Shown: positions 52,801 through 60,900 of the stretch, piece by piece
Layout: each line of letters opens with the position of its first letter
Position numbering within the stretch: the stretch's first letter is position 1
NCBI GenBank assembly: GCA_030544235.1
Contig: CM060484.1
Span: 11,985,531 to 12,049,530, forward strand
Source of the DNA: Lepturacanthus savala
Lineage: Eukaryota; Chordata; Actinopteri; Scombriformes; Trichiuridae
DNA length: 64,000 nt
Direction: 5' to 3'
Program-made: the position numbers and the translations under genes
The notes under the pieces: generated by a model
The model's input: only the letters and a program-made list of their open reading frames with translations
Database searches by the model: none
Told to the model about the DNA's origin: nothing

Positions 52801-53876
52801 TGCCTAAAATGTGTGTCCATGTCCCCCAAAGTATAATTTATCTACTACCACTATGTAACAGTTCAGCCAAACATGAAAAATCTCCTTAAGCTTCCACTTT
52901 TCTATAGGAATACAGACTTCAGACACTGCACTAGTCAAACAAAACAGATGAATTGATCGGTCAAGTATATGTTTTTTACAGATAGAATTATTTTTATGAA
53001 TTTGCACTTGGTCTCTCTTTCGAGCGAGACCTGACAAATGAACCTAAGGCCATGAACGCGTTATGAAAAATGTTTACTGAGGAAATCATTCAAATGAGAA
53101 GGTAATTTTCTCATAGACTTCTATACAATCAATCAGACTTTTTTGTTTTTTTTTTTAACCCAGTGAAGTCTCCCTCTGCTGGTCATTACAGAGAATGCAG
53201 GTTTAAGTATCTTCAGCATTGACTTCCCTTTTTAAACTCAGAGCTTGAATTTGAATTTTTAGGGTATATTTATATATGCAAATGACTACATTATAAAAAC
53301 AATTTTTAAAAATCGTCTATGGATGCTCATCCCTTAATGTTGGCTGACAGTTACATCAATGCATTGTTACCAGCCTGCAGCACAGATTCATCACCCCTCG
53401 GTGCTGTTGGACGTCTGCTGAACGTGTTGAGAAAGTTTCAACACCTTCCCCTTTCTTTTTCTCTAACAAACTAACAAAACACTCAAGAAAACTCGGGATT
53501 CAAAGCGCAAACCTATCGAAGATAGAAATAAAATAGAATCCACTTCTGACTGTATTATGAGTGATGCTGTGCAAGCTTTGGGTGGTTAATAATAATAATT
53601 ATGATAAGAACAATAATGGTACAGATGCGTTTGAATGAACTATATGTGCATTTCTTTATAATAATAATAATAATAATAATAAAGAAGGACCAACTTTGCC
53701 TGCGCTTCGTCCAGACTCTGGTCAGTGATGGTCATGATTTGATGCAGAATGCTCCCGATGTCCTGGTTCCTCCCGTCCCCGTCGCTACAGTCGTGGACGT
53801 GGGGCAGCGGCAGCGCCGAGTGTCCGGCCAGAGTCACGCCGCTCAGAGCCTGGATCATCCGGCCCTGGTCCTCCAT
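27098..53876 (-). CDS. pbx3: Pbx3 TALE homeodomain transcription factor (gene span, 9 coding exons)
   Basis: Nuclear PBC-class TALE homeodomain protein that binds DNA with HOX and MEIS/PREP partners. CDS joined on the minus strand: 53876-53695, 50304-50231, 33919-33675, 33505-33315, 32447-32312, 29934-29769, 28483-28371, 27830-27747, 27175-27098. This is 1269 nt, giving 422 aa against about 434 in human PBX3. All junctions are GT-AG and phases agree throughout. Residues about 38-230 carry the PBC-A and PBC-B regions with an alanine tract near 125; residues about 230-292 form the homeodomain, ending in [11 protein letters not shown] (N283 and R285 are the position 51 and 53 contacts). The alanine tract, the SGPEKGGG segment and the synteny with mapkap1 favour PBX3 over PBX1/2/4. 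Which teleost duplicate (a or b) is not resolved. The C-terminal 53 residues are unusually divergent. The start ATG has G at -3 and G at +4. Confidence 0.97.
27176..27746 (-). other. pbx3 intron 8
   Basis: About 0.57 kb. Its start continues open from exon 8 for several dozen codons, ending near 27618, so intron retention would give a different acidic tail (DDDDSEE). No other feature is seen. Confidence 0.6.
27747..27830 (-). CDS. pbx3: pbx3 coding exon 8, long-isoform frame (divergent)
   Basis: An 84-nt phase-0 exon encoding VDTTHPATSQTGFSDGLRHL then LYTSHGLH, aligned to human VDTLRHVINQTGGYSDGL and following residues. The donor CAC|GTAGGT is chosen because it is the only nearby donor that joins exon 9 without a stop. 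The phase-1 donors just downstream would create TAA at the junction. VDT, QTG and SDGL are kept and most other positions have changed. Confidence 0.85.
27787..27830 (-). CDS. pbx3: pbx3 exon 8 in the alternate frame: short b-type tail
   Basis: Joining exon 6 directly to exon 8 (exon 7 skipped) reads GGYHTPCYQSDRIQ and then a TGA at 27787-27789, giving a 345-aa protein. Human PBX1b ends GYPSPCYQPDRRIQ after the same skip (recalled from the known isoform). The match in an overlapping frame supports a real short isoform that lacks the long C-terminal tail. Confidence 0.75.
27831..28370 (-). other. pbx3 intron 7
   Basis: About 0.54 kb of unique AT-rich sequence with normal splice ends. Nothing else is seen in it. 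Confidence 0.6.
28371..28483 (-). CDS. pbx3: pbx3 coding exon 7 (alternatively skipped class)
   Basis: A 113-nt exon encoding GSPGPFHLPNSGDMFMSMQS and VNGTSYLGAQGGAKVQSQ. Its length matches the PBX exon whose skipping gives b-type short isoforms in mammals. Because 113 is not a multiple of 3, skipping it puts exon 8 in another frame (see 27787-27830). Acceptor CTTCAG|GT, donor CAG|GTAGGA. Confidence 0.95.
28484..29768 (-). other. pbx3 intron 6
   Basis: About 1.3 kb of AT-rich sequence. Apart from the 78-nt cassette candidate at 28879-28956, no structure is recognised. Confidence 0.6.
28879..28956 (-). CDS. pbx3: Candidate in-frame cassette exon between pbx3 exons 6 and 7
   Basis: A 78-nt open segment after a long pyrimidine tract (CTTTCTCTTTTCCAG), ending TCTCTG|GTACTC. 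It enters and leaves in phase 1, so it would insert 26 residues, GFPMKDEDFQLDATESKSSL then LTSMFS, between TPNS and GSPGPF. The peptide is acidic and serine-rich, plausible for the disordered tail. The donor is weak at +4/+5 and I recognise no homologous isoform, so this is a splice-logic prediction only. Confidence 0.35.
29769..29934 (-). CDS. pbx3: pbx3 coding exon 6 (recognition helix)
   Basis: A 166-nt exon beginning [20 protein letters not shown] and continuing EEANLYAAKTAVTATQ to HDESPSTPNS plus one base of Gly. It carries the DNA-recognition residues Trp280, Phe281, Asn283 and Arg285 and the post-homeodomain helix that stabilises HOX complexes. Acceptor CATCAG|GTT, donor TCAG|GTGGGC. 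The exit phase (1) is shared by the 78-nt candidate exon, exon 7 and the exon-7-skipped form. Confidence 0.96.
30087..30117. repeat. GT microsatellite
   Basis: About 15 GT units with one GC interruption, in pbx3 intron 5. Confidence 0.85.
30241..30290. repeat. Interrupted GT microsatellite
   Basis: GT/AT units with interruptions, in pbx3 intron 5. Confidence 0.85.
30971..31000 (-). CDS. pbx3: Candidate pbx3 microexon inserting 10 aa in the homeodomain
   Basis: Thirty nucleotides flanked by a pyrimidine-rich acceptor (TCTTTTTTGCCCTCAG) and a strong donor (CAG|GTATGT), lying between exons 5 and 6. It is phase 0 at both ends and encodes [10 protein letters not shown]. Inserted, it gives [28 protein letters not shown]: the loop before helix 3 grows and the ITVSQ start of helix 3 is rewritten. 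The last six residues nearly repeat the end of exon 5, so it may be a partial exon duplication. Exonic status is inferred from splice sites and sense; I do not recall it from described PBX isoforms. Confidence 0.55.
31160..31705. mobile_element. hAT-like TIR element with a nested repeat
   Basis: Begins CAGGGGTGTCAAACATGAGG and ends GAGTTTGACTCCCCTG, forming about 14-bp imperfect inverted ends. Inner flanks match the GGGCCACAT / TTGATCTCAA family seen at 49006-49733 and 32519-32595. A second repeat (about 31211-31490, ending AATTGCAGCTCTA) is inserted within it. No transposase is seen and the 8-bp flanks do not match. Confidence 0.6.
32312..32447 (-). CDS. pbx3: pbx3 coding exon 5 (homeodomain helices 1-2)
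   Basis: A 136-nt exon encoding RKRRNFSKQATEILNEYFYS, HLSNPYPSEEAKEELAKKCS and ITVSQ. It includes the three-residue TALE loop insertion (SNPYPS). It ends at a phase-0 donor CAG|GTGAGT after Gln276, homeodomain position 44, inside the start of the recognition helix. That is where the microexon at 30971-31000 would insert. Confidence 0.97.
32448..33314 (-). other. pbx3 intron 4
   Basis: Contains a fragment of the hAT-like family (about 32519-32595), an ATT triplet run near 32661-32682, and AT-rich DNA with loosely repeated GCACTTTATAT and GCAATRTGCAAT words (about 32700-33060). No coding sequence is recognised. Confidence 0.7.
32519..32595 (+). repeat. Fragment of the hAT-like family
   Basis: Contains TTGTCAAACTCAATTGAGTT and CATGGGCCACATACAGCACA followed by a TTTGATCTCAAGTGGGCCGG match to the termini of the elements at 31160 and 49006. 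Only one end is present. Confidence 0.5.
33315..33505 (-). CDS. pbx3: pbx3 coding exon 4 (PBC-B)
   Basis: A 191-nt exon encoding [60 protein letters not shown] and LDA, with two bases of the next Arg. This is the PBC-B helical region involved in MEIS/PREP contact and nuclear export control. Acceptor CATTAG|GCC and donor CG|GTGAGT are clear. Confidence 0.96.
33675..33919 (-). CDS. pbx3: pbx3 coding exon 3 (PBC-A/PBC-B link, alanine tract)
   Basis: A 245-nt exon encoding GLSIRGAQEIESAEAQLMRL, then DNMLLAEGVSGPEKGGGG, an alanine tract, and DNSIEHSDYRTKLTQIRQIY to YEQ. The nine-alanine run is written with mixed GCN codons in GC-rich sequence. The segment after GAQE differs from the usual EDPPDPQ (IESAEAQ here), while the flanks are nearly invariant. 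It is bounded by CTGGCAG and CAG|GTGCC and lies only 169 bp from exon 4. Confidence 0.95.
40744..40805. repeat. CA microsatellite in pbx3 intron 2
   Basis: About 31 uninterrupted CA units. Confidence 0.95.
42430..43370 (-). pseudogene. Degraded Tc1/mariner-like transposase element with internal triplication
   Basis: Minus-strand translation shows pieces of a fish Tc1-like transposase: MLTTGISTRAFSLDLNVHFT then NHLQGHFP (HTH region, about 42850-42960) and LTFDGTWHFGEVFSS then DSVYGIVWVAEVN (catalytic-region remnants, about 42520-42650). Frames are broken by several shifts. Upstream of the transposase start the non-coding end carries three copies of a roughly 95-bp unit, at about 42972, 43068 and 43163. 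It lies in pbx3 intron 2. Confidence 0.7.
45000..45185 (-). repeat. Dispersed repeat, paired with 63555-63735
   Basis: The reverse complement contains GCACAGTTTCTGAATACAG, TGCATTTCTATGTGGGTTGA and GTGTTTTAAAACAC, matching the plus strand at 63653-63733 with substitutions. The TTGGCTGATTTGA segment is also shared. No coding capacity. Confidence 0.5.
46990..47303. repeat. Dispersed TIR-like repeat (AGAGCTGCAATTAACC family)
   Basis: Starts AGAGCTGCAATTAACCATTA and ends GTTAGTTACAGCCCTAG, with roughly inverted ends. It is related to the nested repeat at about 31211-31490, with partial copies near 49640-49675, 56930-57050 and 58700-58875. Confidence 0.55.
49006..49733. mobile_element. hAT-like TIR element, larger copy
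   Basis: Begins CAGGGGATCAAACTCAATTT and ends CACATGTTTGACCCCCCTG. Its interior (about 49088-49515) is a different sequence bounded by repeated TAAAATGGGCCA words in direct and inverted orientation, suggesting an insertion. No coding capacity. Confidence 0.55.
50231..50304 (-). CDS. pbx3: pbx3 coding exon 2
   Basis: A 74-nt exon encoding KHGLNCHRMKPALFSVLCEV followed by KEKT, the most conserved part of PBC-A. Acceptor TGGCAG|G and donor ACAG|GTGAGT are strong. It enters in phase 2 and leaves in phase 1. The Ile common in CEIKEKT is Val here. Confidence 0.95.
50305..53694 (-). other. pbx3 intron 1
   Basis: About 3.4 kb. It contains a tRNA-headed SINE at about 51634-51990, an ATT/AAT triplet run at about 53659-53682 and otherwise AT-rich unique sequence. 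No further coding exon is recognised. Confidence 0.8.
51634..51990 (+). mobile_element. Second copy of the tRNA-headed SINE-like element
   Basis: Same family as 9099-9456 in the opposite orientation, inside pbx3 intron 1. The A-box-like segment is at 51641-51660 and the B-box-like segment at 51688-51698. A short internal duplication around 51749-51775 (repeated TACTCTCCCAGG / CAGGTACTC words) distinguishes this copy. Confidence 0.65.
53695..53876 (-). CDS. pbx3: pbx3 coding exon 1
   Basis: Encodes residues 1-61, starting MEDQGRMIQALSGV and containing the PBC-A hallmark DILHQIMTITDQ-like stretch (here GSILHQIMTITDQSLDEAQA). The exon ends two bases into the Lys61 codon (AA|GTTGGT), a weak but phase-correct donor that matches the family splice position after DEAQA. 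The glycine-rich loop of human PBX3 is shortened here. Start choice: first ATG of the homologous frame, in a good Kozak context. Confidence 0.93.
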
Positions 53877-53949
53877 GTCTGCCGCAGCAATCGATGCGAG
53901 CGGGGAATAAGAAGAAAAAGGGGGGGAAAGGAGCGTTTTTTTTCTTTTC

Positions 53950-53982
<33 letters not shown>

Positions 53983-54260
53983 ATCTGCAATTATATCCAA
54001 CAACAGAGAGAAAACAAGAGGAGGAAATCGACGTCCTACAGATGGCAGAAGTTAACTCCACATGTGCGGTATATTCTCCAGGGGGGGTGTGTTCCCGTTG
54101 TTTGTTGCTTGTCAAGTTGCGCGCACAAAAAAAAAAGCGGCTGGCGGCTGTTTTCGCTCCTCCGTCCACAGCGTGCAGCCCTGCTGCTGGATGCTGAGGG
54201 GTCGCCGACACTTGGACGTCTCTTCCGCGACTGATGCTATTCCCCCAATGAGCTGAGAGA
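53877..54260 (-). promoter_or_regulatory. pbx3 5' leader and CpG-rich promoter-proximal region
   Basis: Sequence directly upstream of the pbx3 ATG. It is CpG-rich, with an A-tract on the transcript strand (T run at 53936-53977) 60 nt before the start codon. The transcription start cannot be placed; no clear TATA box is seen. Poly-C and CCCACC-type runs at 54268-54321 mark the upstream side. Confidence 0.5.
53936..53977. repeat. Poly-T tract (poly-A in the pbx3 leader)
   Basis: A 42-nt T-rich tract including 27 consecutive T (53951-53977), transcribed as an A tract about 60 nt before the pbx3 start codon. Confidence 0.9.
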
Positions 54261-54737
54261 GCGTATCCCACCCACCCACCCCACTGATTCTGTTCCACCA
54301 CCAGCTACCCCCCCCCCCCCCAACTTTGAATAATGACTTAAAATGGAACTAAATAAGCCCTCAGCGTGTTCAAATGTTTTACACAATGGTATTAATAGTA
54401 ATATTAGCATTTATAGCATGTTCCTTATTTATTTATATTAAAATCTCTCTATTATCCTTCCTTTTCCCTCCCCCTAGTCGCTGCCTTAAGTTATCGCTAC
54501 GATAACTTACATCGTTAGAGGAGCTCGTTAACGAACTTAAGTCTGGTGTTAACCAGCAGACTGGTAAAAAAAGAGGCTGATTTTGGACAAATACTGAATA
54601 AGTGGTGGGATAAATGACTTACTGGCTTCTACATATCGGTTTATTTCGTTTCGTAGATAGTAGCTAGCTACTAGCTAACTGTTAATTAGCTGTTAAACCA
54701 GAAAACAGCATCTGGACGAAACCACTTTGAGATATAT

Positions 54738-54808
54738 GGGGGGGGGGGGGGGGGGGGGGGGGTGTTATAATTTTTGGACAATTAGATTGTTGTTACATGG
54801 GGGGGGGG
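54738..54808. repeat. Two poly-G runs in the divergent promoter interval
   Basis: A run of 25 G (54738-54762) and a run of 10 G (54799-54808), with a C run of 14 nearby at 54308-54321, all between pbx3 and mapkap1. Confidence 0.9.
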
Positions 54809-55360
54809 CAACTTTGTGGAAAGGCGGGGTCACTTATTAATATTAATTATATTATTATTATATTAATATAAGTATTTATTTCATTAGGGCCTATTCGTAT
54901 GTAATAGACATTTAGGGTCTTCTTGATATATAATATGAACATATTCCAGTACACTCAAAATAGAAATAACATATTAGATATGTTGCCTATACATTTTATA
55001 AACTGGAATAAAAAATATGAGACCATGCTACAACAGTAATTCAGTTCCTCCGGTGTGGTGAGTTAACATTTATCGTTTCGCATCTCTAATCCAGGTTAAT
55101 GCTCAGAGAAGAAGAGAAACTGGGGGTCTATAGGACCATGGGGCCCCCTGGAGGGTTAATCTGACCCTGTGTACATATATCATTTATTGGATTATAACTA
55201 GATTAAAAGTAATTATATAGTACTTATTTTTATATACGTGCATGATATTGCACGTCACATTTGGTTCCCTTATGTTGACTAATATGTTGCTTATCAATAA
55301 TGCAAAAACTATGTTTTTTTAAAAGTCTGTTTTCTCTTTTATTCTGAAAAAAAGAAAAGG

Positions 55361-55370
55361 ACCGGAAGTG
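55361..55370 (+). promoter_or_regulatory. ETS/GABP-type site in the mapkap1 promoter
   Basis: ACCGGAAGTG is a full consensus ETS-family site, typical of CpG-type housekeeping promoters. It lies just upstream of a CpG-richer block on the mapkap1 side of the divergent interval. Function is inferred from the motif only. Confidence 0.4.
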
Positions 55371-55840
55371 AATTCGGGCTGTTCCGGCGGAGGCTAGCAC
55401 AGTAACAGCAGTCCCTACTGCATTGGGTGTTGCAGTTGTATTATGATTTTGCTACAGTGCAATTTATGCATATTAAAGAAGAAATGAGTGTCTGTCACAG
55501 TTTGGAGTGTGCGCAGATGGAATGCGACGCGGTGGACGTTTCTTCCTCTCCTCGGACGTGACTTCTAAAGGTTATAAACCGTCATAAACTAACTAAGTTA
55601 CTGTCGGCTATGATAGCAGCTAGCCTCAACATTCATGGTTAAATGTTTTCACAGCCTCAAATGAATCCCGAGCTTATGCATAGTCTTTACTTCTAACAAG
55701 TGAACGTTTATCTAATAGCGTTGCTGTGAAGGATTAAGGCATGTAGTGGGTGTCAGAAAAGCTCGGAAACGCATTATTAACGCTAAGCTAACGTCAAACT
55801 AGCTCTCGGGAGTCAGCTCTTAGCTAGCCGGGCAGCTGGG
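55371..55840 (+). other. mapkap1: Probable mapkap1 non-coding first exon region
   Basis: CpG-richer sequence after the ETS site. A strong donor (CTGG|GTGAGA near 55839) and weaker ones (AAAG|GTTATA near 55570) could end a 5' non-coding exon that joins the acceptor at 57436. Exact boundaries cannot be fixed from sequence alone. Confidence 0.35.
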
Positions 55841-56064
55841 TGAGAGTGTTGAGTTATCATAGGATATAAGAAGAACTGACCATGAAACTGTTAACATGTA
55901 TTTGGTTCTGTTTGTCTCAAGAAATGGAGCATAAACTGGGTATCCAGCTTAGCATTAGCTGTATTGGAACAGAACGGGAACTACTGAACATGGTTGTAAC
56001 AGTGTGTGTTTGCTAGCGTTAGCTATGATTTGCTGGCTCTCTGTCGTGTTTTGGAGCATCCTGT

Positions 56065-56141
<77 letters not shown>

Positions 56142-57436
56142 TACTTCAGGGTTGTTTTCGTGGTTCACGTCTCCGTGTTGAAATGGTCAACAGCTGAGTG
56201 TTCGCAGTGTAAATACTCAGCACAGTGGACCGTATTATTTATCAGGGTGGTTGTGTTTATTGGACAATACCAATGTTCAGTGATGGCCGACAGCCAGACT
56301 GAGAAGTCACTATTGTGACAACAACAAAAGTCATATCATTCTTTTGACTGTTAAGTGACTCCTAATAACACACATATGACTTTGACCACTGGCATTATCT
56401 GTGTGTTGAAGTAACCTGATGAATGACAGGATATGTTGATTATAAAGTAACTGGATGTATGAGTAATCTACTCCCTCCCAGTCATAAACACACAGCACTG
56501 TGTGTATATATGTATATTTAGATTGCTGGGTAACATTGACCCACATTGGACAGATTCCTTAAAAGGCATTGGAAACGTTTTATCATAAAAAGTCACTTTA
56601 TCTTATTAGTGCATAAGGTTTGTGATATAAAATACACATAAAGTAAGGGTTAGGGTCAGGGTTCATTGTTTTTTTAGTACATTTTGGATATGCCATTTTT
56701 TTTCATCTCAAATGTAACTAAATAACAATTGTTGTGTATGTTTATAATACAAATGACAGACCATAATCATAACTGTAATCTGCAAAACCACAATAATTGA
56801 ATTGCTAACTATTTTTTATTATGACTTTCTTATTCATCTTTTTCAGCCATTTGTAAATGTGTAGTGTAAATATTTCACATTTCTTTATATGTATTTGACA
56901 ATTAAATGAATATCTTTGGGTTGTGGACAAAACAAGACATTAGAAGACCTTAGACTCAGGGAAACAGTCAATGATGAACATTTTTCACAAGTTTTAGACA
57001 TTTTATTGATCAAACAACGAATCTATTAATCAAAGAAAAATAATCTCAGTAACCTTCTCCTCCCAAAGAGCGGAATTTACCGGCCACACTGACGAACCTC
57101 ACCAATTTCTTCCTACATTTCTTCTTTTTTTATGTTATTGTAACATTCATAAAAAACATGCATTGACAACACTTTAAATGATGCAGCAATTATGATTGAC
57201 TCCAAATGCTTGGTTTGTGCTGCTATATAGTTTTGCCAAAACAGTAGTAAGTTGCCCATTTTTAGAAAAGCTGATCTTTGTCCTGGGCTCATCATCTTTC
57301 TTCATCATGAAAAGGTCTCCACTACATGCATGGACATCAAACTAAGACGTCTCATTCATTTTCTAATGTTTTAATAGTGATCTTTAAGTTTAATTTCTAG
57401 CCTGCATCATATTGTGAATCCTCTCTCCTCTCACAG
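55841..57436 (+). other. mapkap1 5' intron
   Basis: Contains a compound CT/CA microsatellite (56067-56139) and a fragment of a dispersed TIR repeat (about 56930-57050). No coding sequence is recognised. Confidence 0.6.
56067..56139. repeat. Compound CT/CA microsatellite
   Basis: About 14 CT units followed by about 22 CA units in the mapkap1 5' intron. Confidence 0.95.
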
Positions 57437-57942
57437 ATACTGGCACCGTTCCTACCTTGGAGCAGAGAGAATAATCAAGCGAAGGGGATGGAAATGATGA
57501 CTGCTCTTCCCTTGTCATCAGACACTGCTTTATCAGTCTCGGAGAGAGACTGAGAGGGAGAGAAAGGGATCCTCTGGTGTACAGACATAAAAAGGGGTGA
57601 GACGGAAAGAGAAAACAACGCTCTGAGCCGGACTTTCTAAAGGAGGCGAAATGGCTTTCTTGGACAATCCGGCCATTATTCTGGCTCACATCAGACAGTC
57701 TCATGTGACCAGCGACGACACGGGCATGTGTGAGATGGTACTAATAGACCAGGACGTGGATCTGGAGAAGTGCCAGCTGGCCCTGGTGCCCGGCAGCAGC
57801 TGCGGGTCGACGGGGTCGGCCTCCCTGAGCGAGGGCGGCGGCGGTGGCGGCAGCGTGACGGACAATCACGCCTGCGACCTCTCCCAGTCTATGGACATCA
57901 CCTCCAGCTGGGACTTTGGCATCCGCCGGCGCTCCAACACAG
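57437..57942 (+). CDS. mapkap1: mapkap1 exon with start codon (5' UTR plus coding exon 1)
   Basis: Acceptor CTCTCACAG at 57436. The leader runs 57437-57650 and coding starts at 57651 (GAAATGG, G at -3 and +4). Residues 1-97 run MAFLDNPAIILAHIRQSHVT ... VDLEKCQLALVPGSS ... MDITSSWDFGIRRRSNT plus one base, ending CACAG|GTATGC. A run of six glycines at about 62-67 sits in the variable region between the two conserved blocks. Confidence 0.95.
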
Positions 57943-60900
57943 GTATGCTCAGCTCCTGGTCAGACCGGTTAGCAGGGCAGGTTTTCTGTCAGCCCCCCTC
58001 CCCTCCTCCAGTTCATCATGGCGAGGGTAGCCAGAAAGCCTGTGCTGCTGCTGTTTGGAGTGGGTTGTGTGTCTAATCTGGGCCAGTAAGGGTTAATGAC
58101 TGAGGCTTAAATTGTTTGTTGTCGAAGGTTGTTGCTGCACAGGTGGAAAAAAATGGTTGGAAAGAATGTTCATTGCTATCAGGTTATGTATTTTTATTAT
58201 GCCATATAATACTCATAAATGATTGATATGGCAAAGGAGTGGGAGTCAATCGTCTTGGTGTTCTGTGCTCGTGATGTTTTTAATTTCATTTGATTGTTTT
58301 GTCAGGTGTGTGGGGAAAGAGAGGAATGACAGTGTGTGTGTGAGAGAGAGAAGCAAAAACCACGGGTTGGTCAAATCCATGCAAATGGGGAAAAAAAGAC
58401 CTACTTCCCGCTTCACCTTTGAAGTACTTACTCTAGTGTGCTCACTATCACTTTGACCAAATACAATGGTTTATCACAATGTTTTTCAAATTGTTTAGTT
58501 TTGTGACTCCTTAAAATAAAGCTCAATCAATCAATCAATTTAATATTAAAGAACATTTAAAAACAACTGAAGTTGACCAAAGCGCTGAACATAAAAGAAA
58601 GTAAAAATACATAAAAACAAATCTATCTAGGACCCCTCATCACATGTTGCGTTGTCTACCAGTTAAGTTTACAGATTGTTGTCTTGATTCATCATTTCAT
58701 TGTTTTGTCCACTGAATCTCAGAAAATAGAGAAAAAAAAATATCTTTTAAATTTCCCTTCAGTCCAAAGACACATCTACAGCTTGTTTTTGACATTTTTG
58801 CCAAAAAAAAAAAGATGACAAAACATTATTCAATTACCAAAATAGTAGCCGATTAATCTTCTGCCATTTGGCTAATCAACGAATCGGCCGTTAAAATACA
58901 TGAATCCACAAGAATCAGACTATTTAGTTTCGGAAATATGCTTTTTCCTTTCCCAACCTTTTGTGTTTGGATCCCTTTAATTAATCCTGACCTGCAGGTT
59001 AGGAACAAACTGTTGGTTTGACCTGTTTCTTGTCCTTGTGATGTCACTGCGTTGCCAGATCTTACCAATTGCCCTTTGGTGAATACAAATATTAAACCCA
59101 AGTTTAAATAAACTAGATTCTTCCTTAACCAAAAAGCCACTAGTAGAGCTGCAAGAAATGATCAAAGTGGTCAAACTTCCTGTATTGTTTACTGCGGTGA
59201 CCCACTCTATTATTATATTTTATGAAATATAAAATTAGGCTTCTTAAACTGTCAGGAAAGCAACTCAAGTACTGTGCTGATGTGAGAGAAAACAACACAT
59301 GGCAGGACTGCAGGTCAGACAAAAGCTAGTTACCCAATCACTCATCATTTGAGCCATGAACAGTGTATGAAATCTGTAAAAGCTGCAACTGAAAACAAGG
59401 TGAATTATTATCGCCTGTGTTGAGTTTTAAAACCACAAAGTTTAAATTTAATCTAAACCTTAAGGTACTTTCCCAGAGCCCAGTAAACATTATTTCGAGG
59501 TGAATTTGCCGCATTCATATCCTGCAACAGACTGTGTTTCTGTTTATTCTGCCGCGACAGTTTCGGTACTGAACTCACTGGTTGATGTTTTGCTTTCTGT
59601 GACACTTTGAGTTTGGCTGTTTTTTGATCCCAAGTGTGACAGCAGCGCTCTCACTTTTGTCGAGGGGAGAGATGCAGCGACTGGGCGTGTTTTTCATCCA
59701 CTTGTTGCAACCGCACTTTCAATTTGCACATAACAAAACCTAAATGTGTCTAAAAGCAAAATGTGACAAAGTGGAATGGAAACAGACTTGGCGAATGAGA
59801 CAAAAAGCATCAGGTTTGTGTGAGACGACGAGGAAACGCACGGAATAGAAATGCTGTGTCACGTTTTCGAACACCGGCTGTTTATCTCGTCAACTCTAAA
59901 AATCGGCACGTGTTAATTTTCTGGAAAATTTGTTTGAATTGGATGACAAACCCAGCGATTGCTTATTTTTCCCCTGACACAGAAAGGCGTTTGATTTAAA
60001 CAGAAAGTACTAAGATGTAACATTTGTGTGTGTGTGTGGAAAAATGATTTGATTAATGAGAAAATATCCAGCACCTTACATGGGGCGCTCTTTATGTTAG
60101 GCACTTAAGCGGCAAGTACCGGTCTGTTTTCATTTACGAGGATGATGTCAGAAAGTTTGGTGTCATAATCGACCTTCAGAGGGTCCGATGAGCGAGGCTG
60201 GGATGTGGGCGTGTTGACGGAGAGAGTTTGAATCCAATGAAAAGAGTGTTTTGTCTGGAAGGTTTGGTTTGGTGTTGGCGGGAGTCCAAAGGTAGACGGC
60301 ATGTCTCCTTTTGGCTCCCTGGTTGATTCCTGGACTTGGGTGGAGTGCTGCTCGTGGTTCTGGGTTCTGGGTAGAACGCTGCGATCCTTTCAGAGTTTTT
60401 CGCTGAGAGTTTTAAGATTGACCTGTGGCGGCTGTCTCATCAGGACTCCAGCAGGACAGCCACGAGAAACCCGGGGCCGCTGGTAAGAAAAGCGGGAAAA
60501 CAAGGAAAGTTTTTGTTTGATATAAATATCCGTGCACTCACTAACCCTTTTGAAAGATATGAATGTGTTGTTGTTGTTTTTTTTTACCTAATGTTGAATT
60601 TGTTCACTGTCATCAGAATGTATTTGTGACTGAAATATAACAGTTGTTCTCTTCTTTTTAGCCCAAAGACTTGAAAGGTTAAGGAAAGAACGGCAGAACC
60701 AAATCAAATGTAAAAACATTCAGTGGAAAGAGAGGACATCCTCCCAGTCAGGTAGTGTTCCTGCACCATTTTAAATATATATATTAACATCAGATTCAAA
60801 CCTTTCTAAAGTTTAAAAAAAAAATGTCTTTATTCTGAATAAAATGCTGCAGAAACAAGTATCTGCAATAGAAGCAGCCGTTGCTCCTCCCTCACATCTA

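Noticed and set aside
53855..54301. 148-codon minus-strand ORF upstream of pbx3
   Set aside because: Covers the pbx3 leader and promoter, includes a poly-Lys run from the A tract, and has no homology; read as untranslated.
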